NCBI GenBank assembly: GCA_963978545.1
Contig: OZ021721.1
Location: 97,327,918-97,391,917 of the forward strand
Source of the DNA: Linyphia triangularis
Taxonomy: Eukaryota; Arthropoda; Arachnida; Araneae; Linyphiidae
DNA length: 64,000 nucleotides
Direction: 5' to 3'
Made by a program: the position numbers and the translations under genes. This document shows positions 1 through 11,088 of this stretch, in pieces. The notes under the pieces are model-generated. The model had not been told where the DNA came from, ran no database searches, and worked only from the letters and a program-made list of their open reading frames with translations. Position 1 is the first letter of the stretch. Each line of letters begins with the position of its first letter.

Positions 1-501
1 GGGTCATGGGACCAATATTTAGAAAATATTGTTTAGTCCCCCTGCCCTTGTCCATAACTTCCTAATATTTTGAACAACCTTGTGATTTTTTTTAATATTT
101 CAAGAAAATAGCCTCTGGAGAAAAGTTTACATTTATTCTGTCATTTGGGTTCGTCAAATACTCAATTGAATTGATTGCATTTGTTAAACACAATATATAA
201 GAAAACTTTTAACGCATTCTGTTTAAATTGAGACCCGTATGGAATAGTTAATATATCAGAGTGCCAAAATTTGTCTCAAAATTACAAACACTATATGGAA
301 TGACATGATTGAGTAATACATATAGTAGGAGCCGACCTGTTGTCATGCCTATTTGACGGTTTGACGGACCAGACTTAGACAAAAATGAAAGATTTTTTTT
401 TTTAATTTTTTACAATCTTTCAACAAAAAAAATAGATTTTTTTTCATACGTTGACTGCCACGGAATTTTGGTACGATTGCTGTATAAAGAACCGATTTGA
501 T
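1..501. other. Unassigned AT-rich sequence
   Basis: No coding frame, terminal repeat or RNA signal seen. Confidence 0.5.
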
Positions 502-505
502 TTAA

Positions 506-715
506 CCTTTAACTGCTGTATGCGGTCTGACAGACCGCGAGTCATTTTTTGTGGAATGCTTCCACCCACGAAAATATTTTAACTTTGACTTTTAAGTTAA
601 TTTTTCCGATACTTTTGTTTCTTAAATTTTAAATTGATGTTCACTAATTTCTTTGGCGCAGTATGAACCACGTGTTGGCCTTGCGCCAAAATTATCAAAC
701 CACCCAACCACAGCA
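506..715. mobile_element. piggyBac-like MITE P2, second copy, one end lost
   Basis: Starts after TTAA (502-505) with CCTTTAACTGCTGTATGCGG and a CTGACAG palindrome core, and runs to CCACCCAACCACAGCA. There the expected final bases (GTTAAAGG plus TTAA) are replaced by unrelated sequence, so the right terminus is deleted. The minus-strand open frame across this copy is repeat-derived. Confidence 0.72.
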
Positions 716-1211
716 TTCGTCGACGCGTTGATTGGGGAAGAGACTGAACCAGTGGTTTGAGTTGAATGCAACTCATATAGCACTCAACGTGTTGCATTTT
801 TACAATCTTTCTAAACATTAGAATTATTTTCTTTGATAATGTCGTGTTTAGTATCAAATGGAAGCTATAGATAAGAGGCATGTAAAATGTTACATGCAAA
901 GCTTGTATTATTTATCAAAACAACGAATAACTTTGGGAAAATACCTCTCTTTCCTTCTCCCCTTGATTCTGAATTTTGCAGGTATAAAAATAGAAAAAAT
1001 AAACAGCCAGGAAAGCAGATGAATGGGGATAGTTTACACGTTGAGCGCCGCGTCAGCCGTTGGTGGCTGACACTGAACTTTCCGTTTAGGCCGCGTCAGC
1101 CATCGGTATCTGACAGTGTAAAATATGATATAAAACTAAAAAAATTATATTGTTTTAAACAATTACTGAAAATTTATTTAATTTTTATTTATTATAGGGT
1201 AGTATCATTAA

Positions 1212-1856
1212 CACGTTGAGTGCCGCGTCAAACATCGGTGGCTGATAGTACGCTGTTGTTTTTCCCACACCTATAATTTGACATAGTGCATTTCTTAGTG
1301 CTTTTTAAAGTGCAGGAAGTCTTAACTTTTGAAGTACTTTTGATATTTCAATAGATAAAAATATTTTTAAATATACTATGTCCAAAATGCCCTTGTGAAA
1401 AAAAAATGCCTACCTAAGAATTTTATGTCCGAGGTCTGGCGCCGACCAAACGGTATAGTGGTTAGCTTCTAGACCGCGAGGTTGCGGGTTCGAGTCCTGT
1501 GTAAGGCATGGGTGTTTGTAAATGTATGTTAGCTTGTCAAATGACGAATATTTCGGCGCATTATAGCCCTCGTGTTGCTGACTGCGCCAGATAATCTGAA
1601 AAAAACCAACCAACCGAGGTCTGGCAACGCTGCGTAAACGTGTGGAATGAATGTATAATATAAGCATTTCATTCTAAGCGTTAATATCTTCTACTGCGAT
1701 AAGAAACAATGGCCCTAATATATTTACTCAACTGTATCGAGTAAATTTCAATCTGTCAGCAGTGATGCGCTGGTATCACGGTATAGCAATTCGAAGAGCA
1801 CTACTGCGTGTGGCTTGAAGGGAATTTCCTTAAGAATTCGCGTGGCGCTCAGCGAG
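1212..1856. mobile_element. piggyBac-like MITE P3 with nested SINE
   Basis: TTAA at 1208-1211 and 1857-1860. Ends CACGTTGAGTGCCGCG and the inverse of CTCGCTGAGCGCCACGCG, imperfect inverted repeats. SINE-A copy 1441-1613 with its TSD sits inside, leaving about 460 bp of original element. A separate remnant of the same end (CACGTTGAGCGCCGCGTCAG) lies at about 1037-1110. Confidence 0.65.
1441..1613 (+). mobile_element. SINE-A copy 1 (tRNA-derived)
   Basis: Head with pol III A-box-like TAGTGGTTAG and B-box GGTTCGAGTCC, a body ending GCGCCAGATAATCTG, and a short (AACC)n tail. Perfect 12-bp TSD CCGAGGTCTGGC at 1429-1440 and 1614-1625. It lies inside MITE P3. About 10 bases of the A-box region are deleted relative to other copies. 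Confidence 0.9.
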
Positions 1857-2194
1857 TTAAAAGAAAATTAATTTGGTTTTTATAACTAAAACCTATATTC
1901 AAAGAAATAAATTTAAACGTGCTTAATACTTTAGCTGAGTATAAATGGTTAGAGTTACAAAAATAAACTGTACACAAACTTTTTACCGCGCTGCTCACTT
2001 CTATTAGAGTTGGTAGCGTATTGGACTACTGATTAAGCAAGCAGGTTCAAATTCTTCGTTTATGGTTTAAAGTGTTTCAAGACCACCTGTCATTCAAGTT
2101 TCCAAAATTTTGTTGATTATTTATTGTTACCTAATTATTTGAATACTTCGAATTGGTTTTGAGAACTATATTGGGAAAAATAAATAAAACATTG

Positions 2195-2335
2195 GTTGGT
2201 TGTTTTCAGATTATCTGGCGCCGTCAGCAACACGGGGCTATAATGCGCCGAAACATTCGTCATTATGCAAGCCAACATACATTTACAAACACCCATGCCT
2301 AAAGCGGAACTCGAACCCGCAACCTCGCGATCTAG
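2195..2335 (-). mobile_element. SINE-A copy 2, 5'-truncated
   Basis: Minus-strand copy lacking the A box (ends at the TCTAGA of the head). Perfect 13-bp TSD AAATAAAACATTG at 2182-2194 and 2336-2348, so the truncation happened during insertion. Confidence 0.88.
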
Positions 2336-2964
2336 AAATAAAACATTGATTGCATCACTAAACACGTTATTGTATGATTTCCTTATAAAATAATCACCGA
2401 TAAATTGACCTACTTCCAAATACTCTTAAGGCAGAAAAGATTAACTACTTCTGTCTTAAAAAACCCTTCATCTTCACATCTCTATGCAAACAAAATCCTG
2501 ACTCAATTTCTACCGCCGAGATTTTCTATGAATAGATGCATATATTTGCTTTCCAGAACAAGGTCCCAAATGTATTTCGTTTTTGCTGCCAAATTGAAAA
2601 TAACCTTGCCAGTTAAAAAAGCAGACATTCAAACCCCCGCAATTTCATTGTTCCACCTTTGCTCTGCCTGATGATGGATTCCTTACAATATCATTCCAGC
2701 CGATGTGCGTTCCTCCCCAGATCTACGTTCCTCCCAGACGGACAATTTCAGAGACTGAACCAAGGGAAAGAAGAAACTAAAAATTGAAAGAGGAAGAGAA
2801 AAATTACCCCATAAAAGCAGTTTTTACTATAAATTCTTTATATGCCTTGCCAACTTTTATCATGCAATTGCATTTTCAAAGTGTTTGATCACTTCGATAA
2901 AAACCATCGATTCCATATCATTGACTTATTTTCTTTGCCCCCAAAACTTGATATAAGACATAAT

Positions 2965-3090
2965 CATCGACAACTAGTCTATATGCCAAGTTCCAGTTTG
3001 ACTGGATGAAGTCAAATAGGTTAATTAACCCTCTGAAGATTTTGCCCACCAAAAACAAAATAAAAGTTAACATAAAGGATTTAAAAGCAT
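2965..3090 (+). repeat. Dispersed family D1 member
   Basis: CTAGTCTATATGCCAAGTTC, TTGACTGGATGAAGTC and TAATTAACCCTCTGAAGATT align with the unit of the array at 34755-36418. A second member follows at 3480-3620. Confidence 0.6.
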
Positions 3091-3180
3091 CAAAATAGCA
3101 GGTATTTTTTAATCATATGTCATCAACCTTAACAGGGGAAAATTTCAGTCACTAAATATCGCAAAATTGCATATGCTTAA

Positions 3181-3384
3181 CCCTTTGCACTCCAGTGGCG
3201 CCTCTCAGGCGCCACACGATTGAATGCCAAACCACGAGAGGACCATTAGGTGTGATGCGGAAATTCGATGCCAGGCCAATGACTGTGTTTAGATTCTATG
3301 AAGCAAATCCATAAACACCAGCCGAACCTAAAATGTCTCAAGTTGCTGATTCTTCCGCGCGAAAAAGGCCTGGAGTGCAAAGGG
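3181..3384. mobile_element. piggyBac-like MITE P1 (204 bp)
   Basis: Flanked by TTAA (3177-3180, 3385-3388). The 15-bp terminal inverted repeat CCCTTTGCACTCCAG is followed at the left by the subterminal palindrome TGGCGCCTCTCAGGCGCCA. TTAA target plus a CCC-initial repeat is the piggyBac signature. No transposase is present. Confidence 0.85.
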
Positions 3385-3479
3385 TTAAATATGGCTTGAT
3401 AGTTAAATCTAACGTACGTCAATAGAAACATACGTAAAAGCGAGATTTAAGTGGCATACATCAAAACTTGACAACAGGC

Positions 3480-3620
3480 ATTGTCATTGAAAACGAGTCC
3501 ATCTGTCAAGTTTCACCTTGATTGGATAGCGGTAAGAGGGATAATTAACAGTTTGAAGATTTTTCCCGCAATAAATCATCAAACAAAATCGAGGTTAATA
3601 TAAAGGATTTATAAAAGAAG
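3480..3620 (+). repeat. Dispersed family D1 member
   Basis: GAGTCCATCTGTCAAGTTTC, TTGATTGGATAGCGGTAAGAG and GAGGTTAATATAAAGGATTT correspond to the D1 unit. The piggyBac-like MITE P1 lies between this member and 2965-3090. Confidence 0.55.
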
Positions 3621-4600
3621 ATACAAAATTATATATATGCTGAATGAAAAGGCTAAAAAAACAAAAGAAAACTTTATTAATACATTCTTTAAAAATTAAA
3701 ATGATGCGTAACAAAATGATTATTAGAAGTGCTTGAGATTTTTTTATTAAAAAACAAGCCGAAAGTAACCGACGTTAACCAGGCTCAAAAGGCTGTGGCC
3801 TTGTGTGTTGCCCAGTTCCAATTGGTTCATTCAGTTGCAAGTTATGAGCATGTCCCTCCCATCACCCTATCCTCAATTTCCTCACCTTAGAAAAGAAACA
3901 TCTGGATCCCTTCCCGATAATCAGGATTAGTCCATATACCTTTTTAAAAAATCCCTGTGTAATTTCGTTCAAACATTTCAATCAAACACACACAAAACAT
4001 TTAACATAATTCTTGATTCAGGAGAAAAAAAAAAGAAACAAATCCACCTATATTACAGTTGCAATTTGCATATGCATTTATAAAATGGGGGCTAGTAGAT
4101 TTGGTAACCGGTGCCAACGTAAAAAAAAAAAAAATGTTGCACCATAATCTCTTTGTCCTTTGAAATGCGATATATCATATGTAGAAGACTTCTACCTTTG
4201 TTCTTTATGAGGGTTGGGTGAAACAAAAGGCACCTTGGATTTAATTTTATAAGTTTACGATTTTATGATATAACCATAACCCATAACTAGATAAAAGGCG
4301 AAGGATTCAAATTTGAGACTAGAATAAAGGTTCTAACTTTATTTGATATATCATCAAAAGATGTTTCAGGTTAAAAAAAAGTAAGCAAAAAGGAAGTTGA
4401 CCATTGGCAATGAGTTCTTGTCGCCATGTGTAGGAAATGAATGTTAATAGGATTCTTCTGCGTTGTGTGTAAAGTTAATATTTAATTAAATACTAATGGA
4501 CTTCAATTAATATTTCACCTTTACTACATTCATTAAGTAAGTGGATTTTGTTACTTACCGTTTTTATTTTTTTTCATTCATTAAAAAAAATGGCTAGTTT

Positions 4601-6036
4601 GAGAGGTAATTGCAAGTTTAGGTAACTCATCGAACATCTGAATTGTTAATAGAATGCAGAGTAATGTTAGTAGATCATGAGTCGATTATTGGTCTGCGGG
4701 GCAAAAATGTCCAAAATTATTGAAAAATTCATTTTGAATGAGTTGAACTACATCTGATTGCCAAATATGGCACAACTTGCCAAAAAATTATCATCCTTTT
4801 TTATCCGGTAACCCACCACTATTTAATTTTCAATTAAGAAGTGTGCAGACGATTTGTGTTTCCTGGCGGAAAGATATCTATATATTTAATAGGCAATACG
4901 TTTTTTGGGGTTAGTCCGTCCGCCTAAACTGCTCAACCAATTTCAATGATCAAGGTGTCATTTTAAAGGAAATAAGCTGTAGATTTGCCAAAACGTGCCA
5001 AAATAATTTATTAACACTTTATTAATTAGTTAAATTTCAATATTTTTCATCATTAAGCTACTACAAAGCCTCAATGATTTTGAATATATGATTGGCAACA
5101 TCCTTATGTATGTAAACAACAAACCGGCTGCTCGGGGGTTCAACCAACCAACCAACCGTTGCTAATTTTAAAGCTATCCTTACGTATGTAAACAACAAAC
5201 CCGTTGCTAATTTTAAAGCTCTTTTTAAACTTTTCGTTTTAAAGTTGATTTTTTCTGTTTTTCAGAATCATTTTTGTATTAGAGTAATTATTATTTTGAA
5301 GTATTTCTATCCAGAAAATGCTTCGCGTTGGACTTCGTTCTCTAACGGGGCGACTTATCAGAATAAATAAAAAATATTAGGACTTCAATGTAAGGGCATA
5401 GCTAATGAATTTTTAAGTCAGAACGTTGGCGGATAGTATATTTAACTTTCTATTATGAAACTTGCAATTTGGGTATTTTCTCTATTAGGCCTTACATTAA
5501 ATTTATAAAAATTTGGTTACATTTTTTATGGCTGACAAACCTATTCGAGAGCAGCAAGATGTTTTAACCACAAATTCGAGCGGCAAAGCCGCTCAATCCG
5601 AGCGCAGCGAGGCGTTTGGGGGTTGGCGAGCGTTAGCGAGCAGGGGGCGAAGCCCCCTAGTTTATTAAAAGTCAGCCACGTTGGCAATAATATAATACGT
5701 AACCAGTCACGTAATATTTATCGCCAACTTGGCTCACTCTTATATATAGAAGTATTTTTTGCCAGAGAATAAATATCGTATGTATTATTTCTTGTTGAAA
5801 ATTAAAGAGCAGAGGATTAACACATAAAAAAATAATAATGTTCATTATTTGGAAAATTATGATATATTTGGTAATCTGATTTAATTCAATTCATTTAAAG
5901 TCGATTTTTGAATGGTTTCGGCCCTTTTTGCATAGGCAGACCAGTGGATTCATGTTCTACTAACATTTCTCAACATGCTATAAAATATTCAGAATGATGT
6001 TTGATAGGGAACCTAAACTTTAAGTTGCCTTTTGGA
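4601..6036. mobile_element. MITE family M1, copy C, split by Helitron
   Basis: Degenerate copy of the family seen at 11089-11738. It has the terminal GAGAGGTAATTGCAA, the subterminal palindromic arms (GAGTTGAACTACATCTGATTGCCAAATATGG and its inverted partner near 5865-5910), and the GGTAACCCACCACTATTTAA motif. Positions 4877-5660 are the inserted Helitron. Confidence 0.7.
4877..5660 (+). mobile_element. Non-autonomous Helitron (784 bp)
   Basis: The 5' end reads A/TCTATATATTTAATAGG. The 3' end carries the GC-rich hairpin GGGGGCGAAGCCCCC running into CTAG/T, so the element sits between A and T as Helitrons do. A second hairpin-rich stretch (GAGCGGCAAAGCCGCTC) precedes the terminus. No Rep/helicase coding is present. 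Flanks (CCTGGCGGAAAGATA and TTTATTAAAAGTCAGCCACG) rejoin to match the middle of MITE family M1 copy 22429-22882, confirming both ends. Confidence 0.82.
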
Positions 6037-6232
6037 CTACGTTTATGTTAACATTTCAGTTTACATAGTGGTGCGAAAAAGGTTTTGTAACAGTGTCAAT
6101 CAAACACTGTTTGATGCTATCGATTTCGGATGAGAAACATCTTGCAACATTTTACATTTGAATGGAAACAAGCAAAGTAGTTTTTTTATTTCTAAATAAA
6201 TAAGCTTTAAAATTATTAGAAAATAACGAAAC

Positions 6233-6880
6233 TAGGGGTGTGGAACATCGCACAACTTTCAATTACAGGCCAGTATGGTGTTATTTTTTGCGATAATTCT
6301 TGTATGGATCTTTGGAGAAAAAAAAACATCACCAAAATTGTGATTTTGGCTATGTACTTTTCGATAATCCTTATATTATCCTTTATTATAAGTGAAACTG
6401 GAGGGAGAAGAAAAAACGATCGTTGATGAGGTATGCTCAAGGGAAGAGAACTCTGTGTTGAAGGCATTTGTTTTTCGCCTTTTTACGCCATTAAAGCATT
6501 TTACAGGAATTTCGGAGGTGGGGATATTTCGTACACCTTAAGAGCATTAGCACAGCGATTTTTATCAAAATCGTTGGAGCCGTTTTTTAGCAATCATTGA
6601 AAAACATGATTTTTTCAATGGCAGATACCTTATGCGCATACGCGATTTTGACGAAAACTTCAATGGTAGGTCCCTTGGCCACCAGCAACCCGCATACTAA
6701 ATTTGAACATCGTAGGTCAATTTTTTCGGGAGTTATGCTGATCACAGACACACATTTTTTCTAGATAACTTTTTGAAATCAGGGTGTTCCAAAACGTGGA
6801 GAAATGCAAAAAAAAAAATCGATTTTTTTTTTTTTTTTTTTTTTTAATTTTTGATCGAATGCTATACTTTTATTACCCTA
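6233..6880 (+). mobile_element. Dispersed element M3, copy A
   Basis: Starts TAGGGGTGTGGAACATCGCA and ends ACTTTTATTACCCTA, with an interior poly-T tract and a TTTGAACATCGTAGGTCA motif shared with copies B and C. No clear TSD. Confidence 0.7.
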
Positions 6881-7301
6881 TGTATAATACATATGTGAAA
6901 TTGAAAGTAAAAAAAGGTGAAAAGCAGGGAAACAGGGAAAAAATACGTTCCTAATTTTCAGTATAAGCAGAAAAAAACAAACCTAGGAGTATGTTTATAC
7001 AGATTGCATTTTAGATCATTTTCCATTGGCGCCATCATTTTTATTTCAGGAGAGTGTATATCATATACAGGAGGATGAGGATGTGTAAAGCAGTAAATGC
7101 TTTTGTCTAAACTTTGATTTGTAAAAAATTTTCAGTGGATTTCTCATCGAAATATTAATTGATAATCCTCCATAAGTTTTCTATTTAAGTGAATAATATT
7201 AAACCCATATTATGCATAGTTTTTCCCATGCACCACATTACCACTTTTTCAACGTAATTTTTTTAATTTTAAAACACTAATGGGGTAAAAATGCATCTCC
7301 C

Positions 7302-7871
7302 TTACGGGGGTCCGGCACATGAAAAATTTTCAGGTTATTAATTTCGAGTTTATTATTGTTTATTAAAATATAAATTTTAGTTTTTAAAATGACGCCACAT
7401 GTGTAATTATATCTTATTTCAAAGTATTTTTAATAATTTTTTTTAAGTAAAAAAATGTAGGTATTTAAAGTATGTTTTTTAACTTCAAAGCCGCATTTCT
7501 CAAAATGCTGTTTTTTCATGTTTGGGGGCACATAGCTTAAAATCTATATGACATAAATTCTTGACATTTTTTATACACGTTTCTCTAGTGTATTTAAGTA
7601 CTTTAATACGAGGAATATTGATAAGTAGTATACTTTAAAATAAAAAAAAATTAGTCTAAAATTTTATAGTTTTTCTTAAACATATTTTTAGTAAATCATA
7701 ATTATTTTAATTTTTTAAAAATAACAAAAATCTCATGTTAAAGTATTGAAAAGTATTTAAATATTATACTGTGAAAGTTTCATAATGATTGAACAATCGG
7801 TTATTAAATAAGATGCCCCCAAATTTGTTGAATTTAACATGGGCTCCTATGGAGGTGCCAGACCCCCTTAA
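7302..7871. mobile_element. Putative TTAA MITE P6 (570 bp)
   Basis: Left end TTAC then GGGGGTCCGGCACAT; right end is the inverse of TTAA then GGGGGTCTGGCACCT. The left TTAC is probably a mutated TTAA. The ends resemble P5 in G-richness but the interior does not align by eye. Confidence 0.55.
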
Positions 7872-8150
7872 CTCTATCTGGTAGTGGCCTTGCCGTTTCC
7901 TCATGGACTATTATGCCAAGTTGGTGCACTTGAACCCCTCTGGTCTTTAAAAATTACAGAAAAAGTAGATAAGTAACCCAATTTACAGAAATAAAGAAAT
8001 GTAATACACGCTTTAAATTATTCATTTGAACAGACATTTTCTATATAGTTTTTAATTATCATTTCATTAGGAAATCTAATTTACATTTTTGAAAAGCCAA
8101 GGTTTGAACACAAACTTCGGCGCATTGCACCCTTTTACGTAATAATCACC

Positions 8151-8293
8151 CTGTAATATTTCCCCTGTAAATAATCAATACGTAATATTTCCCCTGTAAA
8201 TAATCAATACATAATATTTCCCCTGTAAATAATCAATACGTAATATTTCCTCTGTAAATAATCAATACGTAATATTTCCCCTGTAAATAATCC
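8151..8293. repeat. 29-bp tandem repeat, five units
   Basis: Unit GTAATATTTCCCCTGTAAAT plus AATCAATAC repeats head to tail with one or two substitutions. There are no spacers, so it is a minisatellite and not a CRISPR. Confidence 0.88.
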
Positions 8294-8935
8294 TGCCAGC
8301 GCTCATATTGATTACATACATTCTTCGACACGATTCAATGACGGCAATGCTTGATATACACACGCACATAAAGGTACATAAGAATGGGGAGAGGTGAAGA
8401 GCAAAATTTTGACGATTTCGCTGTAAAATGTAAGTTGTCATCTGTCCTCCTAACCTAGTTGCCACCAGTGTCAAGATCGATGGTAATCCATTCTAATTCT
8501 AGTCAATTTGAAAGACAGAAAAGAGGGTGAAATTCCTAACGGGTTCTCACAACCATGTCTTCCCAGAATAACCCAAATGATTCATGGACGGGGGTGGAAT
8601 CAAACAGAGCCAAAACTTCCTGCACGATGAGTCGCCACAGCTTTCTTTTCACACCAACCGAAAAGTACATGGAAACAATTTTTTTATTTCTTCTTGTAAT
8701 TTCTCAGTATTTTTGGCAGGCTCTTCATGCATAAAAAAACAGTGGCGTACGTAAGAATATGGAGGTTGTTAAATCGCACACTCTGGAGGTACGTGAATGT
8801 TTTCGTTGGTTACTACTTGACCAAAAACACCTTCATCATCGATTATAGAGAAAAAATGTATTGATATAGAAATGTATTGATATGAATTTATATAGAAACG
8901 CCCGTAGAGAAACATTCTATTAAACAACGTAATCC

Positions 8936-9586
8936 AGATTTCTGCTCTGTCTTTCGAAGCGAATTAATAGCAATTGACCTGGGTTTAGAGAATATCTTTG
9001 GCGAGGTCAACTACGGAGACTTATGGATTCTATCCGATAGCCGAAGTTCCATTCAACACCCTGGGCCCTCGTGGGAGACAAAACCAGTCTATCCATAATA
9101 CACAAAGTCAAGAGCATATCCCGACTGCACAAAGTGCACTTTCAGTGGATCCCGTCACATGTAGATATCCACGGAAATGAATTGGCTGACACTCTTGCTA
9201 AGGAGGGACTAGAACACCCTGTCCTCTCTACTCAAGAACTCACATATCAAGAGTTATACTCAAAGAAAATAGCTCAAAATAAAGCGAAATGGCATATACC
9301 TCCATCTCACGAATGGTATAAAGCCAAAAAGCCAGGACACTCCCTATCTCTTCCTTGTGATAGGCACACCAATACCCGTCTGTCCCGACTTGCTAGTGGT
9401 CACCTTAAAGGCCTCACATATTCTGGGGGAAGCAAAAAATTTCCTCTTTGCCCTAAATGCCAAAAAGAACAGGCATCACCTCAGCACATTTTGGACTGCC
9501 TTGGACTGGACTGGGAGGACATTTATAACTGTCCACAACTAGTGTCAGACTTCATTAATGTCAATGGCTTCACTGATATTGTCTGA
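8936..9586 (+). pseudogene. LINE ORF2 3' end: RNase H domain remnant
   Basis: The remnant begins in one frame with SVFRSELIAIDLGL and LWILSDSRSS, which carry the catalytic Glu and second Asp of RNase H. It shifts frame near 9060-9070 and continues VHFQWIPSHVDIHGNELADT, with the conserved SH and NxxAD motifs. The rest runs through RLSRLASGHLKGL, a zinc-knuckle-like CPKC...H...C segment (PLCPKC, ASPQHILDC) and VNGFTDIV to a natural stop at 9586. This is the C-terminal part of a non-LTR retrotransposon polyprotein of the I/Jockey-like group. The reverse transcriptase and endonuclease are absent, so this is a 5'-truncated, frameshifted copy. The frame is followed by a short 3' UTR and an (ACA)n tail at about 9612-9630, as expected for a retrotransposed end. 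Confidence 0.8.
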
Positions 9587-9640
9587 CTTCGTCAGACAAA
9601 AGGGAGATTAGAAACAACAACAACAACAAATGTATTGAGA
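9587..9640 (+). mobile_element. LINE 3' UTR and (ACA)n tail
   Basis: Short sequence after the LINE stop ending in ACAACAACAACAACAA, the simple-repeat tail typical of non-poly(A) LINEs. Confidence 0.65.
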
Positions 9641-10068
9641 CCAAACTACTGTATTCAAAAGCAACCCGGTCTGCTACAGCAATTATAGTGGATTGAGGCA
9701 CTTTTGAACTTTTAGTGAGTTTCATCAGTAATATGGTCATACTTTTAGAAGCCCCCCCCCCCTCCCCTTTACCGGATTTTGAATGGATTTATCATTAAGC
9801 AAAGCTAGGGAATATGGAGCACTGAAAACCAATATGTGTGTCTTGCAAAAAAACCAAAAAAAAAACCCTGCATTCTTTAAAAATGATGGTTGGGATGGAA
9901 ATCCAGTAAAGAGTAAAAAGTTTATGGGGCTCTTTTTTTTCATGAGACAAACAGTGAACTTAGTCCGCTCTATTCAAATTTTACAACAATTTGTTGCCAT
10001 ATTTAAATAGTGTAGTTAATTTTACAAACCAGTATATTTAAAATTCCGTCCCTTGTCAATCCAACATC
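9641..10068. other. Unassigned sequence with homopolymer runs
   Basis: C-run and A-runs and partially complementary short frames on both strands; nothing supported. Confidence 0.5.
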
Positions 10069-10127
10069 CATGAGAGCCACCAGGAGGGTGCAAGGAGGTG
10101 CACTTGCACCCTCCTGGCTCTTAAGGA

Positions 10128-10128
<1 letters not shown>
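10069..10128. repeat. GC-rich inverted repeat
   Basis: AGAGCCACCAGGAGGGTGCAAG pairs with CTTGCACCCTCCTGGCTCT around a GAGGTGCA loop, directly before a TA tract. Possibly a transposon end or an independent hairpin. Confidence 0.75.

Positions 10129-10131
<3 letters not shown>

Positions 10132-10185
<54 letters not shown>
10132..10185. repeat. (TA)n microsatellite
   Basis: About 27 uninterrupted TA units. Confidence 0.98.
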
Positions 10186-10188
<3 letters not shown>

Positions 10189-10429
10189 GGAAAAGTGTAA
10201 ATTCCAAGATAAAAAAGCGCATATGTTTATACTTTTTATGTTACATTGAGCATTTGTTTTTCTATTATTTTAGTCTTTTGTTTCTTTTCTATGTCGTTAG
10301 CTGCTTGCTTGATGATTTTCTGGTGCCCTTTGTCTAACATTATTGGAGGTGAACATATCCAATATTGCCTTTGTGTTTCATTTTTAAATAATTTTTTTTT
10401 TTTCAATATTTCCGAAACTCGGAACAAAT

Positions 10430-10720
10430 AATAAAATTATACTTCTCTGTATTTCGGCATCTTCGTATTTCTCTGTTCTAAACACTGTCTCTTGATAGCC
10501 GTGAAATTCACTTCGATAATAAAAAAAAAATCGTTAAATATATATTTTTTAATATTTTTACTATTTTTTCTCTTTAACAGGGTCGCGCTTTCAAAAATAT
10601 ATACCATGAATTTTTTTAACTTTTCTCAAAGTGTATAATTTATAATGAATAATTATTAACTCGCATTAAAAAAAAATAATGATTTTGATAAAAATCTAGC
10701 CTTGCACGCCCCTGCAAATA
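10430..10720 (+). repeat. Dispersed repeat D2, copy 1
   Basis: Aligns by eye with 46650-46980: CACTGTCTCTTGATAG / TACTGTCTCTTAAATA, TATTTTTACTATTTTTTCT in both, TTTAACAGGGTCGCGCTT / TTTAACAGGGTTACGCTT, and a shared ending near CTGCAAATATTCC. Nature unknown. Confidence 0.6.
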
Positions 10721-11088
10721 TTCCTGATGGTGCCCATGCCAACATCACATTTGTCTCTACTTTCTGTCTCTCACTTAGTTCACTCTTCACATTTATGCCA
10801 TTTCATCATAGGGAGACTTTTTTGAATGACGTATCAACATTATATAAATTAAAGTTTACCTCATCGTAGTGGCACGTGGAATAATTTCTTCACTAAGCAT
10901 GCTTTTCTAATTGGGGGCTAAATTAAAACATTTTACCATATCAAAAACACAATAAATTAATTTATGGAAATATACGACTATAGTTATATGCATTTTAATT
11001 CGTTTACTTTTGTTCTATCTAGAAAGCCACCCTAGCTTCTTCTCTGTGAAACAAAATCAAATGGAACAATGAATTTCTATTATAGATT

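Noticed and set aside
630..715. Diverged SINE-A tail (GGCGCAGTATGAACCACGTG..., CACCCAACCA)
   Set aside because: The segment aligns better, end to end, with the piggyBac-like MITE at 54311-54527; resemblance to the SINE is partial.
1441..1613. tRNA gene suggested by A and B box motifs
   Set aside because: The sequence has a SINE body, simple tail and TSDs and recurs seven times; no complete cloverleaf was found.
8151..8293. CRISPR-like regular repeat
   Set aside because: The 29-base units abut with no spacers, and the window is eukaryotic.
8384..8429. Short plus-strand frame MGRGEEQNFDDFAVK followed by a perfect GTAAGT donor
   Set aside because: Fifteen codons with a good donor are expected by chance in 64 kb; no partner exon or homologue recognised.
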